A stretch of DNA of 37,927 bases from contig RDXH01000005.1 in the NCBI GenBank assembly GCA_004292745.1, positions 2,587 to 40,513 on the forward strand, in the 5' to 3' direction. A program made the position numbers and the translations under genes. The stretch's first letter is position 1, and every line of letters starts with the position of its first letter. Of this stretch, positions 25,760 through 33,536 are shown piece after piece. Origin of the DNA: Oscillatoriales cyanobacterium (GTDB taxonomy: Bacteria > Cyanobacteriota > Cyanobacteriia > Cyanobacteriales > Microcoleaceae). Below the pieces are notes generated by a model. It worked only from the letters and a program-made list of their open reading frames with translations. It was not told the origin of the DNA and did not search any database.

Positions 25760-28465
25760 ATGCCAATTACCAACAACCCCTCAACTTTGATTCAATCCGA
25801 AACACTCGAACTATTAGAATGGTCGCGCTTGTGTCAGCACTTGGCTACCTTCGCGGCCACCAAACTCGGTGTCGCCGCCGCCTTGGACCTGCAAATCCCG
25901 GAATCTCAAGCTGAAACAGCAGAATTGCTGGCTCAAACTCAGGAAGCTTATCAGTTGGATAACCGTCCCGGCGGTGGTTTGGCTTTTGAAGGCATCCAAG
26001 ACATCGGTACTTCGCTGCAACGAGCTGAACTTCAGGGTTTGCTCAGTGGTGAAGAATTGCTGGCGATTGCTACCACCCTGGCGGGAGCGAGACAATTGCG
26101 CCGCATCATTGACAACCAGCCAGATGTGCCGACACTGAAGGATTTGGCTGCTCAATTGCGGACTTATCCTGAAATCGAACAAGAAATACATCGGTGTATA
26201 GACGATCGCGCCCAAGTAGCCGATCGCGCCACTCCTAAATTAGCAGGAATTAGGGTTCAAATACGACTGTTGCGCGATCGCATTTATCAAATACTACAAG
26301 GAATTTTGCAGCGACAATCCAACGCCGTCCAAGAACAAGTAATTACCCAAAGAAACTCGCGCTTTGTAATTCCCGTTAAAGCTCCCCAAAAAGATGCCAT
26401 ACCGGGCATCGTTCACGACTCCTCAGCCAGCGGCGCGACACTGTATGTAGAACCCCACAATACAGTAAATCTCAACAACCAGATGCGGCAATTTCTCAGA
26501 CAAGAACAAGTCGAAGAAGAAGCAGTTCGCCGCGCTCTGACGGAGCAAGTAGCAGTAGTCAAACCAGACTTAGATAGATTGTTGGTGGTAGTGACAACTT
26601 TAGATTTAGCCACAGCCAAAGCGCGTTACGGCTTTTGGCTAGAAGCAAATCCACCTAATTTTATTGAATTGGGCAATACAGAATTAGCAGCAAACAAGGG
26701 AGAAATAGCAGAGGCAGAAAACTCCGAAAACTCAGAAAACCCCAAAGTACAAATTCCCAACTTGCGATCGCAAATCACCCTGCGCCAGTTGCGCCATCCC
26801 CTGTTAGTTTGGCAACAGCAATACGAACAAGGCTTTCCAGTAGTGCCGATCGATTTAACCATCGCACCGCACATTCGCGTCGTCGCCATCACAGGCCCCA
26901 ACACCGGCGGCAAAACTGTCACCCTCAAAACCTTGGGATTAGCAGCTTTAATGGCAAAATCAGGAATGTTTGTTCCCGCCCGCGAACCTGTAGAATTGCC
27001 GTGGTTCGACAACATTTTGGCAGATATTGGTGACGAACAATCTTTGCAGCAAAGTTTGTCTACTTTTAGTGGTCATATTCGTCGCATCAGCCGCATCTTA
27101 GCAGTCTTGAAAAAAGGAGGAGAAGAGGATTCAGACCTCCCAATTCCCCATACTTCAACTACCCTTCGACTACGCTCAGGGGACACGATTCCCGATACTT
27201 CCACTACCCTTCGACTACGCTCAGAGGACACGGTTCCCGATGCCCAATTCCCCATTCCCGATGCCCAATTCCCCATTCCCAAATCCTTAGTTTTATTAGA
27301 TGAAGTAGGAGCGGGGACTGATCCATCAGAAGGTAGTGCATTGGCGATCGCACTTTTACAATACCTCGCCCAAAACTCCCTATTAACAATCGCAACTACC
27401 CACTTTGGCGAACTCAAAGCCCTCAAATATCAAGACTCCCGCTTTGAAAATGCCTCAGTGGAATTTGACGATAGTTCCATGCAGCCAACCTATCGGCTAC
27501 TGTGGGGAATTCCCGGACGTTCCAACGCTCTAAGCATTGCCAAAAGACTCGGTTTGCTACCAGAAATAGTTGCAGAAGCTCAAACCTATGTTGGCGGAGC
27601 GTCTGTCGATGTCAATCAAGTAATTGCTGGACTCGAAGCCCAGCGGCGGAAACAGGAAACCAAAGCCAGAGAAGCCACTCAACTACTGCACGCAACCGAA
27701 CAACTGCACCGAGAAGTTTCTGAAAAAGCAGCAGCTTTGAAAGAAAGGGAGCGAGAACTAAAAATAGCTCAGGAAGTGGCGGTAAATGAGGCAATAGGCA
27801 CGGCAAAATCAGAAATTGCTCAAATCATTCGTCGTTTACAATCTGGCGACCAAACTGCTCAAAATGCTCAAGTTGCGACAGAAACCTTAAATCAAATTTC
27901 CGCCAAACACTTGCCCTCGCGCAAAGCACCGGCTAAGCCGAAACCGGGTTTTATGCCAAAAGTGGGCGATCGCATCCGCATTCCCAGCTTGGGCCAAACC
28001 GCCGAAGTCCTCAGCGGGCCAGACGCTAACGAAGAATTGAGCGTCAGGTTTGGGATTATGAAAATGACAGTCAAACTAGCAGAAATTGAATCCCTCGATG
28101 GTCAAAAACCTGAAACTAAAGCCCAATTAGCGAAGATAGCGGCCCAAGCCCAAGCACAGGCTACTGCTAAGGCCAAACAAGCTCAGTCGGAAGTTCCCAA
28201 ACCAAATCCTGAAATCGCCATTCGGACTGCTAATAATACGATCGACTTGCGAGGCGCGAGAGTTTCCGATGCGGAAATTGAAGTAGACAGAGCTCTTTCC
28301 AAAGCCTTTGAATACGGAGTGTTGTGGATAGTTCACGGCAAAGGTACGGGACAGTTGCGACGGGGTATTCACGAATTTCTGGACACTCATCCCCAGGTTT
28401 CTCGCTATGAGTTGGCTAGTCAAAAAGAAGGAGGTGGAGGTGTGACGATCGCTTTTTTGAAGTAG
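25760..28465 (+). CDS. mutS2: Endonuclease MutS2 with a repeat-derived ATPase insert
   Basis: MutS2 is a MutS-core ATPase with a C-terminal Smr nuclease domain that acts on branched DNA and stalled ribosomes in characterised bacteria. Walker A is G379-PNTGGKT386, Walker B is SLVLLDEVGAGTD with D514-E515, and the Smr domain (828-901) contains IDLRG and HGKGTGQLR. The 901 residues exceed the usual 780-830. About 55 residues between ILAVLKKGG and PKSLVLLDEV (roughly 451-508) are low-complexity and repeat-encoded. All frames stay open through the insert. The ATG at 25760 follows TGGGA. Confidence 0.95.
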   Translation: MPITNNPSTLIQSETLELLEWSRLCQHLATFAATKLGVAAALDLQIPESQAETAELLAQTQEAYQLDNRPGGGLAFEGIQDIGTSLQRAELQGLLSGEELLAIATTLAGARQLRRIIDNQPDVPTLKDLAAQLRTYPEIEQEIHRCIDDRAQVADRATPKLAGIRVQIRLLRDRIYQILQGILQRQSNAVQEQVITQRNSRFVIPVKAPQKDAIPGIVHDSSASGATLYVEPHNTVNLNNQMRQFLRQEQVEEEAVRRALTEQVAVVKPDLDRLLVVVTTLDLATAKARYGFWLEANPPNFIELGNTELAANKGEIAEAENSENSENPKVQIPNLRSQITLRQLRHPLLVWQQQYEQGFPVVPIDLTIAPHIRVVAITGPNTGGKTVTLKTLGLAALMAKSGMFVPAREPVELPWFDNILADIGDEQSLQQSLSTFSGHIRRISRILAVLKKGGEEDSDLPIPHTSTTLRLRSGDTIPDTSTTLRLRSEDTVPDAQFPIPDAQFPIPKSLVLLDEVGAGTDPSEGSALAIALLQYLAQNSLLTIATTHFGELKALKYQDSRFENASVEFDDSSMQPTYRLLWGIPGRSNALSIAKRLGLLPEIVAEAQTYVGGASVDVNQVIAGLEAQRRKQETKAREATQLLHATEQLHREVSEKAAALKERERELKIAQEVAVNEAIGTAKSEIAQIIRRLQSGDQTAQNAQVATETLNQISAKHLPSRKAPAKPKPGFMPKVGDRIRIPSLGQTAEVLSGPDANEELSVRFGIMKMTVKLAEIESLDGQKPETKAQLAKIAAQAQAQATAKAKQAQSEVPKPNPEIAIRTANNTIDLRGARVSDAEIEVDRALSKAFEYGVLWIVHGKGTGQLRRGIHEFLDTHPQVSRYELASQKEGGGGVTIAFLK
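27141..27283 (+). repeat. In-frame dispersed repeats inside mutS2
   Basis: Two 45-bp units starting at 27151 and 27196 (TACTTCNACTACCCTTCGAC, TACGCTCAG, GGACACG) are followed by two 21-bp units GATGCCCAATTCCCCATTCC(C) at about 27239 and 27260. They encode TSTTLRLRSGDTIPD, TSTTLRLRSEDTVPD and DAQFPIP twice. The same words occur outside genes at 10386-10430 and 16990-17230, so this is an intergenic repeat that landed in a coding frame. Confidence 0.9.
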
Positions 28466-28554
28466 TCAGGATTGAGGTGTTTCTGGTGGATTACTGATTA
28501 TAGGTTTGTAGGCAGCAAAACAAGCTGGATTGAATCTATGATTGGGACTGCCTA

Positions 28555-28661
28555 TAGCGAGTGTAAATGAGTTGTGATTTTTTTTTTAACGAACCGCGAA
28601 GACGCAAAGAACGCGAAGTTCGGAAAGAGAAGAGAGTTTCACAACTCATTTATACTCGCTA
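28555..28661. mobile_element. MITE-like element with 23-bp terminal inverted repeats
   Basis: TAGCGAGTGTAAATGAGTTG(TGA) at 28555-28577 is matched by its reverse complement at 28639-28661 with one G/U-compatible mismatch. The interior has a T10 run and an ACCGCGAAGACGCAAAGAAC word from a family also seen at 1209. There is no ORF. It lies between mutS2 and the methyltransferase gene. Confidence 0.75.
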
Positions 28662-28721
28662 GATACTGCAAATGTGGCATAATTGAAATTTGAGTTCTCA
28701 GTTGAGTAAACTGCCTGATTA

Positions 28722-29663
28722 ATGAAAAAAACTCCCTCAAATGAAGTTTTGGTTGGCGACTGTCGTGAAGTGATGAAGACATTGCCAGAAAATTATATTT
28801 CTGCGTGTATCACTGACCCACCTTATAATTATGAATTTATTGGTCATAAATGGGATGACTCGGAAATTCAAAGACGTAGGGAAAAAGTGAATGGCAAGGG
28901 AAGTAAAACCCTTGTTAAAAACATTCCCTATGGCAGTGGTTTAGCAGGTGGAGTCAGAAACGAAAAATGGTATCAAAGGAATCGTAACAACACTCTGGAT
29001 TATGAAAAGTGGTGCTTTGATTGGGGTGAGCAGCTTTTTCGGATCTGCAAACCGGGTGCAACAGTTTTAGTTTTCAACAGCACGCGAACTGTTGCTCACG
29101 TACAAGTAGCCCTTGAAAATGCTGGTTTCTATGCGAGAGATATGCTTGTTTATAAAAGATCGAGTGGTATTCCTAAAGGTGTCAATATCAAACAACAGTT
29201 CGAGAAAAAAGGATATGAAAATCCTGAAAAATGGGATGGTTGGCACAGTTGTCTGAGAAATGAATGGGAAGCAATCTGCGTACTTCAAAAACCACTGGTC
29301 AATAATTATTTGGAAACTCTACAGGAGTATGGTACTGGTCTATTTTATACTAAAGATCGGTTTGGTGGTTTTCAGTCAAATATTTTAGAAGGTATACAGC
29401 GTGAGAAAACCGAGGAGTTTAACGTCCATTGTACGGTTAAACCGATCGCTCTCATGAGACAACTGGTCGAAATATTTGTACCGCGTTTGGAAAATTCTAT
29501 TCTAATCGATCCTTTCGCAGGATCGGGAACTACATTAGTGGCGGCGCAAGAATTTGGCATTAGGTATGTTGGCATTGAAATAGTACCTGATTACATAGAA
29601 ATTATCAACAAGCGCCTAGATAGTTTCAGCGGTGTACAGGGAATTCTCCCACTCTTTCAGTAA
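28722..29663 (+). CDS. Site-specific DNA methyltransferase (beta class) of an R-M system
   Basis: This 313-residue amino-methyltransferase has catalytic motif IV DPPYN (SACITDPPYNYEF, about residues 32-36) before the AdoMet motif I (LIDPFAGSGTTLVAA, near 262), the beta-class order. DPPY favours N6-adenine, though N4-cytosine cannot be excluded. The target-recognition region lies between, including KRSSGIPKGVNIKQQFEK. It is convergent with the endonuclease gene and overlaps it by 38 bp (29626-29663), so the pair forms one cassette. The target site is unknown. Confidence 0.92.
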   Translation: MKKTPSNEVLVGDCREVMKTLPENYISACITDPPYNYEFIGHKWDDSEIQRRREKVNGKGSKTLVKNIPYGSGLAGGVRNEKWYQRNRNNTLDYEKWCFDWGEQLFRICKPGATVLVFNSTRTVAHVQVALENAGFYARDMLVYKRSSGIPKGVNIKQQFEKKGYENPEKWDGWHSCLRNEWEAICVLQKPLVNNYLETLQEYGTGLFYTKDRFGGFQSNILEGIQREKTEEFNVHCTVKPIALMRQLVEIFVPRLENSILIDPFAGSGTTLVAAQEFGIRYVGIEIVPDYIEIINKRLDSFSGVQGILPLFQ

Positions 29664-30177
29664 GAAATGACTTTAAATCAAACCCACTTATTGTTTGTAT
29701 AAAATCAAACGAAGCATCGCCAGTGTAAACTCTCCAAGTCCCTACTTGGCAGGCTGTAATAGCTGCGGGCAAATTATCTTGTCTAAGTATTAAAAAAACT
29801 GGCTCGTAATTATGAGTACGAAGTAGTGGGCCATAGGATTTGAACTTTTTCAGTGTTCCAGAATCTCCTGAGCCAATACGATATTTTGTATCGATCGCGT
29901 ACCCATCAACAATCAGATCGCACGGCTCATCACTTCCCACTTTAAATGCTGGCTGAAAACTACTGCAATATGCTTTGCAGGTTTCCGTAACTAACAATTG
30001 CCAACACATTCCTAACTCACGTCCCCAATATTGCTTATTTTCTTTTTTTATTATGGGAGAGATACCAAACACATCCATTAAAATATCGTGTTCTTCATTC
30101 TCTTCTGTGTAAACTTTCTCGGTAAATGAATTTTGGTATCTTGCTAAAATTTGCTCTAGTTTTTTTTCAGTCATCAT
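29626..30177 (-). CDS. Type II restriction endonuclease candidate, PD-(D/E)XK type
   Basis: This 183-residue protein has a plausible PD-(D/E)XK site: D87 in EPCDLIVDGYAI and D96-T-K98 in AIDTKYRIGSGDSG, with E54 (GRELGMCWQ) as a helix-borne partner. The following GTLKKFKSYGPLLR and VGTWRVYTGDASFDFI resemble ApaLI-like restriction enzymes as I remember them, which is only a hint. The gene follows the controller gene with an 11-bp overlap (30167-30177) and runs tail-to-tail into the methyltransferase gene. Cutting activity is inferred from context and motif. Confidence 0.82.
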   Translation of the reverse strand: MMTEKKLEQILARYQNSFTEKVYTEENEEHDILMDVFGISPIIKKENKQYWGRELGMCWQLLVTETCKAYCSSFQPAFKVGSDEPCDLIVDGYAIDTKYRIGSGDSGTLKKFKSYGPLLRTHNYEPVFLILRQDNLPAAITACQVGTWRVYTGDASFDFIQTISGFDLKSFLTERVGEFPVHR

Positions 30178-30379
30178 CAGTTACCAGTTCAGCTAAACTA
30201 ACGGATAATGCCTTGGCTATTTTGTTTGCATTAAGCAGCGTTATATTCCTTTCACCTCGTTCAACTGAGCCAATATAAGTACGATGTAATTCAGATAGTT
30301 CTGCAAGCTGATCTTGGGAAAGATTTCTGAGCTTTCTGAAATGTCTAACTTTTTTGCCAAATTGCTCCGTAATATCCAT
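30167..30379 (-). CDS. Controller (C) protein of the R-M system, XRE family
   Basis: This 70-residue helix-turn-helix protein reads GKKVRHFRKLRNLSQDQLAE, LSELHRTYIGSVERGERN and LLNANKIAKALSVSLAELV. The RTYIGSVERGERN pattern is typical of R-M controller proteins, which bind C-boxes as dimers to activate, then repress, the C-R operon and so delay endonuclease synthesis. I choose ATG 30379 and not the TTG at 30406, because that TTG is within the predicted -10 region. It overlaps the endonuclease gene by 11 bp, so the two are co-transcribed. Confidence 0.9.
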   Translation of the reverse strand: MDITEQFGKKVRHFRKLRNLSQDQLAELSELHRTYIGSVERGERNITLLNANKIAKALSVSLAELVTDDD

Positions 30380-30400
30380 AGATTGCGCCAGCTTAAGCAA

Positions 30401-30449
30401 CGACAACTATAATCTGACAGACTATAAGTAGCGACAGACTATAAGTAGC
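30401..30449 (-). promoter_or_regulatory. C-box operator/promoter of the C-R operon, with an extra tandem box
   Basis: Two tandem 17-bp copies (30416-30432, 30433-30449) read GCTACTTATAGTCTGTC on the minus strand. The proximal one runs on into AGATTATAGTTGTC (to 30402). The proximal pair ACTTATAGTC-N5-GATTATAGT has the sequence and spacing of known C-box operators such as that of C.Esp1396I. TATAGT at 30411-30406 would be the -10. The distal repeated copy adds a third box. Confidence 0.85.
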
Positions 30450-30761
30450 ATTCGAGATAGCTAGAATCTTTGGATTGATATAGGTCCCGATCGCTTCAAA
30501 ACACTGATTTGATTTCGGTCACTCTGTGGAGTAGCATAGTTGGGGGGAAATTTTGGTTATGGGTTTGTTTTGGGCGATCGCACTTAAAAACGCAACTTTG
30601 CAACTCGCAATTCCGTCTAACAGTCAGGGCTACCGGAATCAAAGCTCATGGGTGTGGATCAAGATTAACAGAGTTGTTTTTGCGATGCTGGTAACAAGCG
30701 CCATCACCGCACACTGTTAGAGATCCAGCCTGAACCTGTCTTAATTTTCAATGCTGAAGCT
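30450..30761. other. Gene-free gap between the R-M cassette and DUF3038
   Basis: About 310 bp with HIP1 sites near 30488 and 30575 but no ORF, hairpin or repeat family that I can name. It must hold the DUF3038 promoter. Confidence 0.4.
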
Positions 30762-31367
30762 ATGCGCTCGATCGTAAAGTCCTCCACTCCCACCAACGAA
30801 GCGGGCACATCTCCCAACTGGGAAGAATTGACCCAAAAAGCACCAGAACCTACCCAGTTGGACAACATTAAATCTCAACTGGATTTAGTGCTGTTAGCCC
30901 TAGAAGCACTGGCGGGGATTGGCTCGGAGGCAATGCTCAAGGTGGCTGTAGAACTGAATTTAGAGTCAATGGTGGCCGATCGCGTGGCACTATGGCGACT
31001 ACGCCAGTCTAACCCGCTACGGAAAGGCCAGGGGGGACGGAAAAAACTGGATGTGGAAGAAGCCCGATCGCTGGTTTTGATTAGCTGTCACTTAGCAAAA
31101 CAGCACCAAGCCTTAATCCGTCGCGCTGTAGCACTGCTGGAACAAATGGCAGAGCAAAATCGCGAACCTCACACCGTCGCTTTGCTGGGAGATTATATTG
31201 ACAGATTCAGCAATACTTATGGCGATCGCATGGAAGATGCAGAAAACTTATCCGGCGCACAACTAACCAATTTAGCTCTCAAACTATTGATCGATTTACT
31301 CTTCTACAGCAGTCCCGGCGGCCACCGTCGTCTTTGGTTAGCTCTGCTCGATCGGGCTAAAAATTAA
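30762..31367 (+). CDS. DUF3038 domain protein
   Basis: This 201-residue soluble, mainly helical protein reads QLDNIKSQLDLVLLALEALA, LNLESMVADRVALWRLRQSN, SLVLISCHLAKQHQALIRRA and LTNLALKLLIDLLFYSSPGG. It fits the cyanobacteria-specific DUF3038 family. It is followed by a DUF4335 gene, a pairing that recurs in cyanobacteria and suggests a shared but unknown role. The 163-bp gap between the two is made of repeat sequence, which may have been inserted into an originally closer pair. Confidence 0.88.
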   Translation: MRSIVKSSTPTNEAGTSPNWEELTQKAPEPTQLDNIKSQLDLVLLALEALAGIGSEAMLKVAVELNLESMVADRVALWRLRQSNPLRKGQGGRKKLDVEEARSLVLISCHLAKQHQALIRRAVALLEQMAEQNREPHTVALLGDYIDRFSNTYGDRMEDAENLSGAQLTNLALKLLIDLLFYSSPGGHRRLWLALLDRAKN

Positions 31368-31382
31368 GTGTAAACTCATGAA

Positions 31383-31525
31383 ATGGAGGCAGAGCCTCCG
31401 GATCTGCGTTACCAGGCAGAGCCTGGTAACGAGAATTCCTTCTTCTTCCTGAATTTCCCCCCTAGGGGGGGGCAGGGGGGGGTTACTTCTTCCTTCTTCC
31501 TTCTTCCTTCTTCCTTCTTCCTTTC
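31383..31525. repeat. Composite repeat: GGCAGAGCC palindromes, C/G run, CTTCTTC tract
   Basis: GGAGGCAGAGCCTCC and GTTACCAGGCAGAGCCTGGT (palindrome to 31431), then CCCCCCTAGGGGGG (31459-31472), then a TTCCTTC tandem tract (about 31490-31525). It sits between the DUF3038 and DUF4335 genes, and a frame open from 31383 joins it to DUF4335; that extension is probably not native. Confidence 0.85.
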
Positions 31526-31529
31526 TTTT

Positions 31530-33134
31530 ATGGTTCTAAAACGGTACACGCCCCCCACTTGCACGCTGGAAATTACAGCTAAAAGTTCGCCCCTATCTCG
31601 TTGGGCGGGGAAACCCGTGTTGAAATCTCTCAGTTTTGAACTGCGACTCGACGATCCGCGACTGCCAGATACTGAACACGTTACTCTCAAGGGCGATCGG
31701 CTGCAACTAGAAGCCCTCCACGAAGCAGTCAACTTCTACATTCAAAACTTTCTGGGCGAATCCCACCCTTGGGAAACCAGCCTCACATCTGAAGCTAAGG
31801 ATAGCCTGGGGAAAACTGACTCAGCACCAGCCCGCAGCCCCGTCATCCTGCATGAATCTTTAAACCCTTCAGAAACAACAATTTTTGAGTCAAACTCTTC
31901 AGAGGCACAAAAAAATGCGGATCTTCCGGTTCATCCCCACTTGAAACCCCGCGGCCTGCTCTCCCACAACTTATTCTTAGGCTCTTTGACAGTGGCAGAA
32001 TCCGGGCAGGTAGTTCCCTTGAGTACCGTCCAACTGTTTGACTTAGCCACCGCTTTGGATCAATACAGCAGCGAGGTGATGGCACTTCCGAACCTCGGTC
32101 GATCGCCCCAACGCCCCCTGGCCTCACCTTGGGTCAAAGTGGCTGCAATGGTTGTCGCCAGCGTCGGTTTAACCACAGGTGTCATCAAAGTGCTTCAGCA
32201 GAGTCGATCGGCAGAAATCGCCTCAGCCCCCGGCACTCAAGCATCCAGCCCAACTCCCCAGCCAAACCTAGCCGTAGGGGTGTCTCCCAGTCCGGCTCTA
32301 GCAACACCAACGCCCCCTGCGCCAACCCCCTCAGCCACACCAACCTTGCCACCCCTGCCGCCCCCGCCCCTCAACAGCAACCCATCCTCCAGTCCCAGCT
32401 TACCCCCCATCGCCGCCTCTCCAACTCCCGCCATTAACAAACCCAGCCCCATCCAGCAGCCCGCCCTGCTATTTCCACCTAACAACAGCGCACCCAATGC
32501 AGCACCAAATGCAGCACCCAATGCCGCACCCAATCCTCAAGGGCAAATAATCACCATTCCCGCACCCGCAGAACTCCCAATTTCTGCCCCTTCCCAGCCA
32601 CCCCCAGCACCCAATGCACTCCCCCCCGTACCACCCAGGCTAGGGCCCACCGCAGCGCCACCCCTGCCACCCTCCCTATCTGCTTCGCGGCTCCCAATTG
32701 AGCCCCAAGAATCAATCCCTCGTCCCATCGGGCCGATTGTTCCCCCAAGCAGTACGGAACTACCACCCCTTGAGGATGCTCAACCCAAAACTGAGTCAGA
32801 CAACAACAAAGTAGCAAGTGGGAGCAAAGCAAATCGCACTTTATTTGATACAATTCCCCAAGTTTCTGAAGCTAAAACTTATTTTGAGGAACGCTGGAAG
32901 CCGCCAGAAGGTATGCAAGAAACTTTGGAATATAGTTTGCAGATAGATGAAACAGGGTCTATCCAAAATATTATGCCAATGGGAAAAGCAGCAGGAGATT
33001 ATATCGATCGCACAAATATGCCTTTAGTCGGTGAGCCTTTTGTTTCTGCTGTTTCTAATGGAACCCCCCCCAGAATTCGAGTTGTTCTGCGGCCCAACGG
33101 TCGAGTCCAAACTTTTTTGGAACAAAGTAATTAA
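31530..33134 (+). CDS. DUF4335 domain protein with a Pro-rich linker
   Basis: The N-terminal DUF4335 domain (KRYTPPTCTLEITAKSSPLS ... ALHEAVNFYIQNFLGES) is followed by a spacer, a hydrophobic segment (PWVKVAAMVVASVGLTTGVI) and a long Pro/Ala/Ser linker that includes an APNA repeat (APNAAPNAAPNAAPN, 32490-32535). The C-terminal domain (TYFEERWKPPEGMQETLEYS ... IRVVLRPNGRVQTFLEQ) looks like a TonB-C-like beta domain. I start at ATG 31530 (MVLKRYTPP), as the 49 codons before it are repeat-derived. It is probably membrane-anchored with the linker on the far side. Confidence 0.85.
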   Translation: MVLKRYTPPTCTLEITAKSSPLSRWAGKPVLKSLSFELRLDDPRLPDTEHVTLKGDRLQLEALHEAVNFYIQNFLGESHPWETSLTSEAKDSLGKTDSAPARSPVILHESLNPSETTIFESNSSEAQKNADLPVHPHLKPRGLLSHNLFLGSLTVAESGQVVPLSTVQLFDLATALDQYSSEVMALPNLGRSPQRPLASPWVKVAAMVVASVGLTTGVIKVLQQSRSAEIASAPGTQASSPTPQPNLAVGVSPSPALATPTPPAPTPSATPTLPPLPPPPLNSNPSSSPSLPPIAASPTPAINKPSPIQQPALLFPPNNSAPNAAPNAAPNAAPNPQGQIITIPAPAELPISAPSQPPPAPNALPPVPPRLGPTAAPPLPPSLSASRLPIEPQESIPRPIGPIVPPSSTELPPLEDAQPKTESDNNKVASGSKANRTLFDTIPQVSEAKTYFEERWKPPEGMQETLEYSLQIDETGSIQNIMPMGKAAGDYIDRTNMPLVGEPFVSAVSNGTPPRIRVVLRPNGRVQTFLEQSN

Positions 33135-33536
33135 ACTTTGTTATTTGTTATTGGTTATTTGTTATTTGTTATATCAAATCCGGTAGCATCTTAACTATTC
33201 ATCTCTCTATTCTCTCCCTCTGTGTTCTCTGTGTTCTCTGCGGTTAAATCATTCCGATGCAACGGTCAACAATATTATTAGTTGTTGGTTGTTAGTGATA
33301 ATAACTATATAGTACCTGTAGGGGCGGGTTCACCGACAATTTTTATCACCCACAAACAATCTTAATCAACCCGCCCCCACCCAAGGAATAACCCCCAATA
33401 ACTTACTCCATAGCGCATCACCATATAATCTGCAAAAAAGAACGATCGCCCTTTCCATCCATCCCCGCCAATCTACCTAGATTTAGGGTGACAAAAAGTG
33501 CGATCGCCCTTTTGACAAATCACCAATAACTACCAA
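33135..33536. repeat. Repeat-filled gap
   Basis: Contains TTATTTGTTATTGGTTATTTG tandem words (33140-33172), a CTCTGTGTTCTCTGCGGTTA arm (33219-33246) of the family at 1245-1385, and the TGTAGGGGCGGGTTCACCGA ... AACCCGCCCCCACC unit at 33317-33383. HIP1 sites follow at 33445 and 33501. No gene is seen. Confidence 0.8.

Noticed and set aside
31383-31529. N-terminal extension of the DUF4335 protein
   Set aside because: Those 49 codons are made of GGCAGAGCC palindromes, a C/G run and CTTCTTC repeats; the family begins at MVLKRYTPP.
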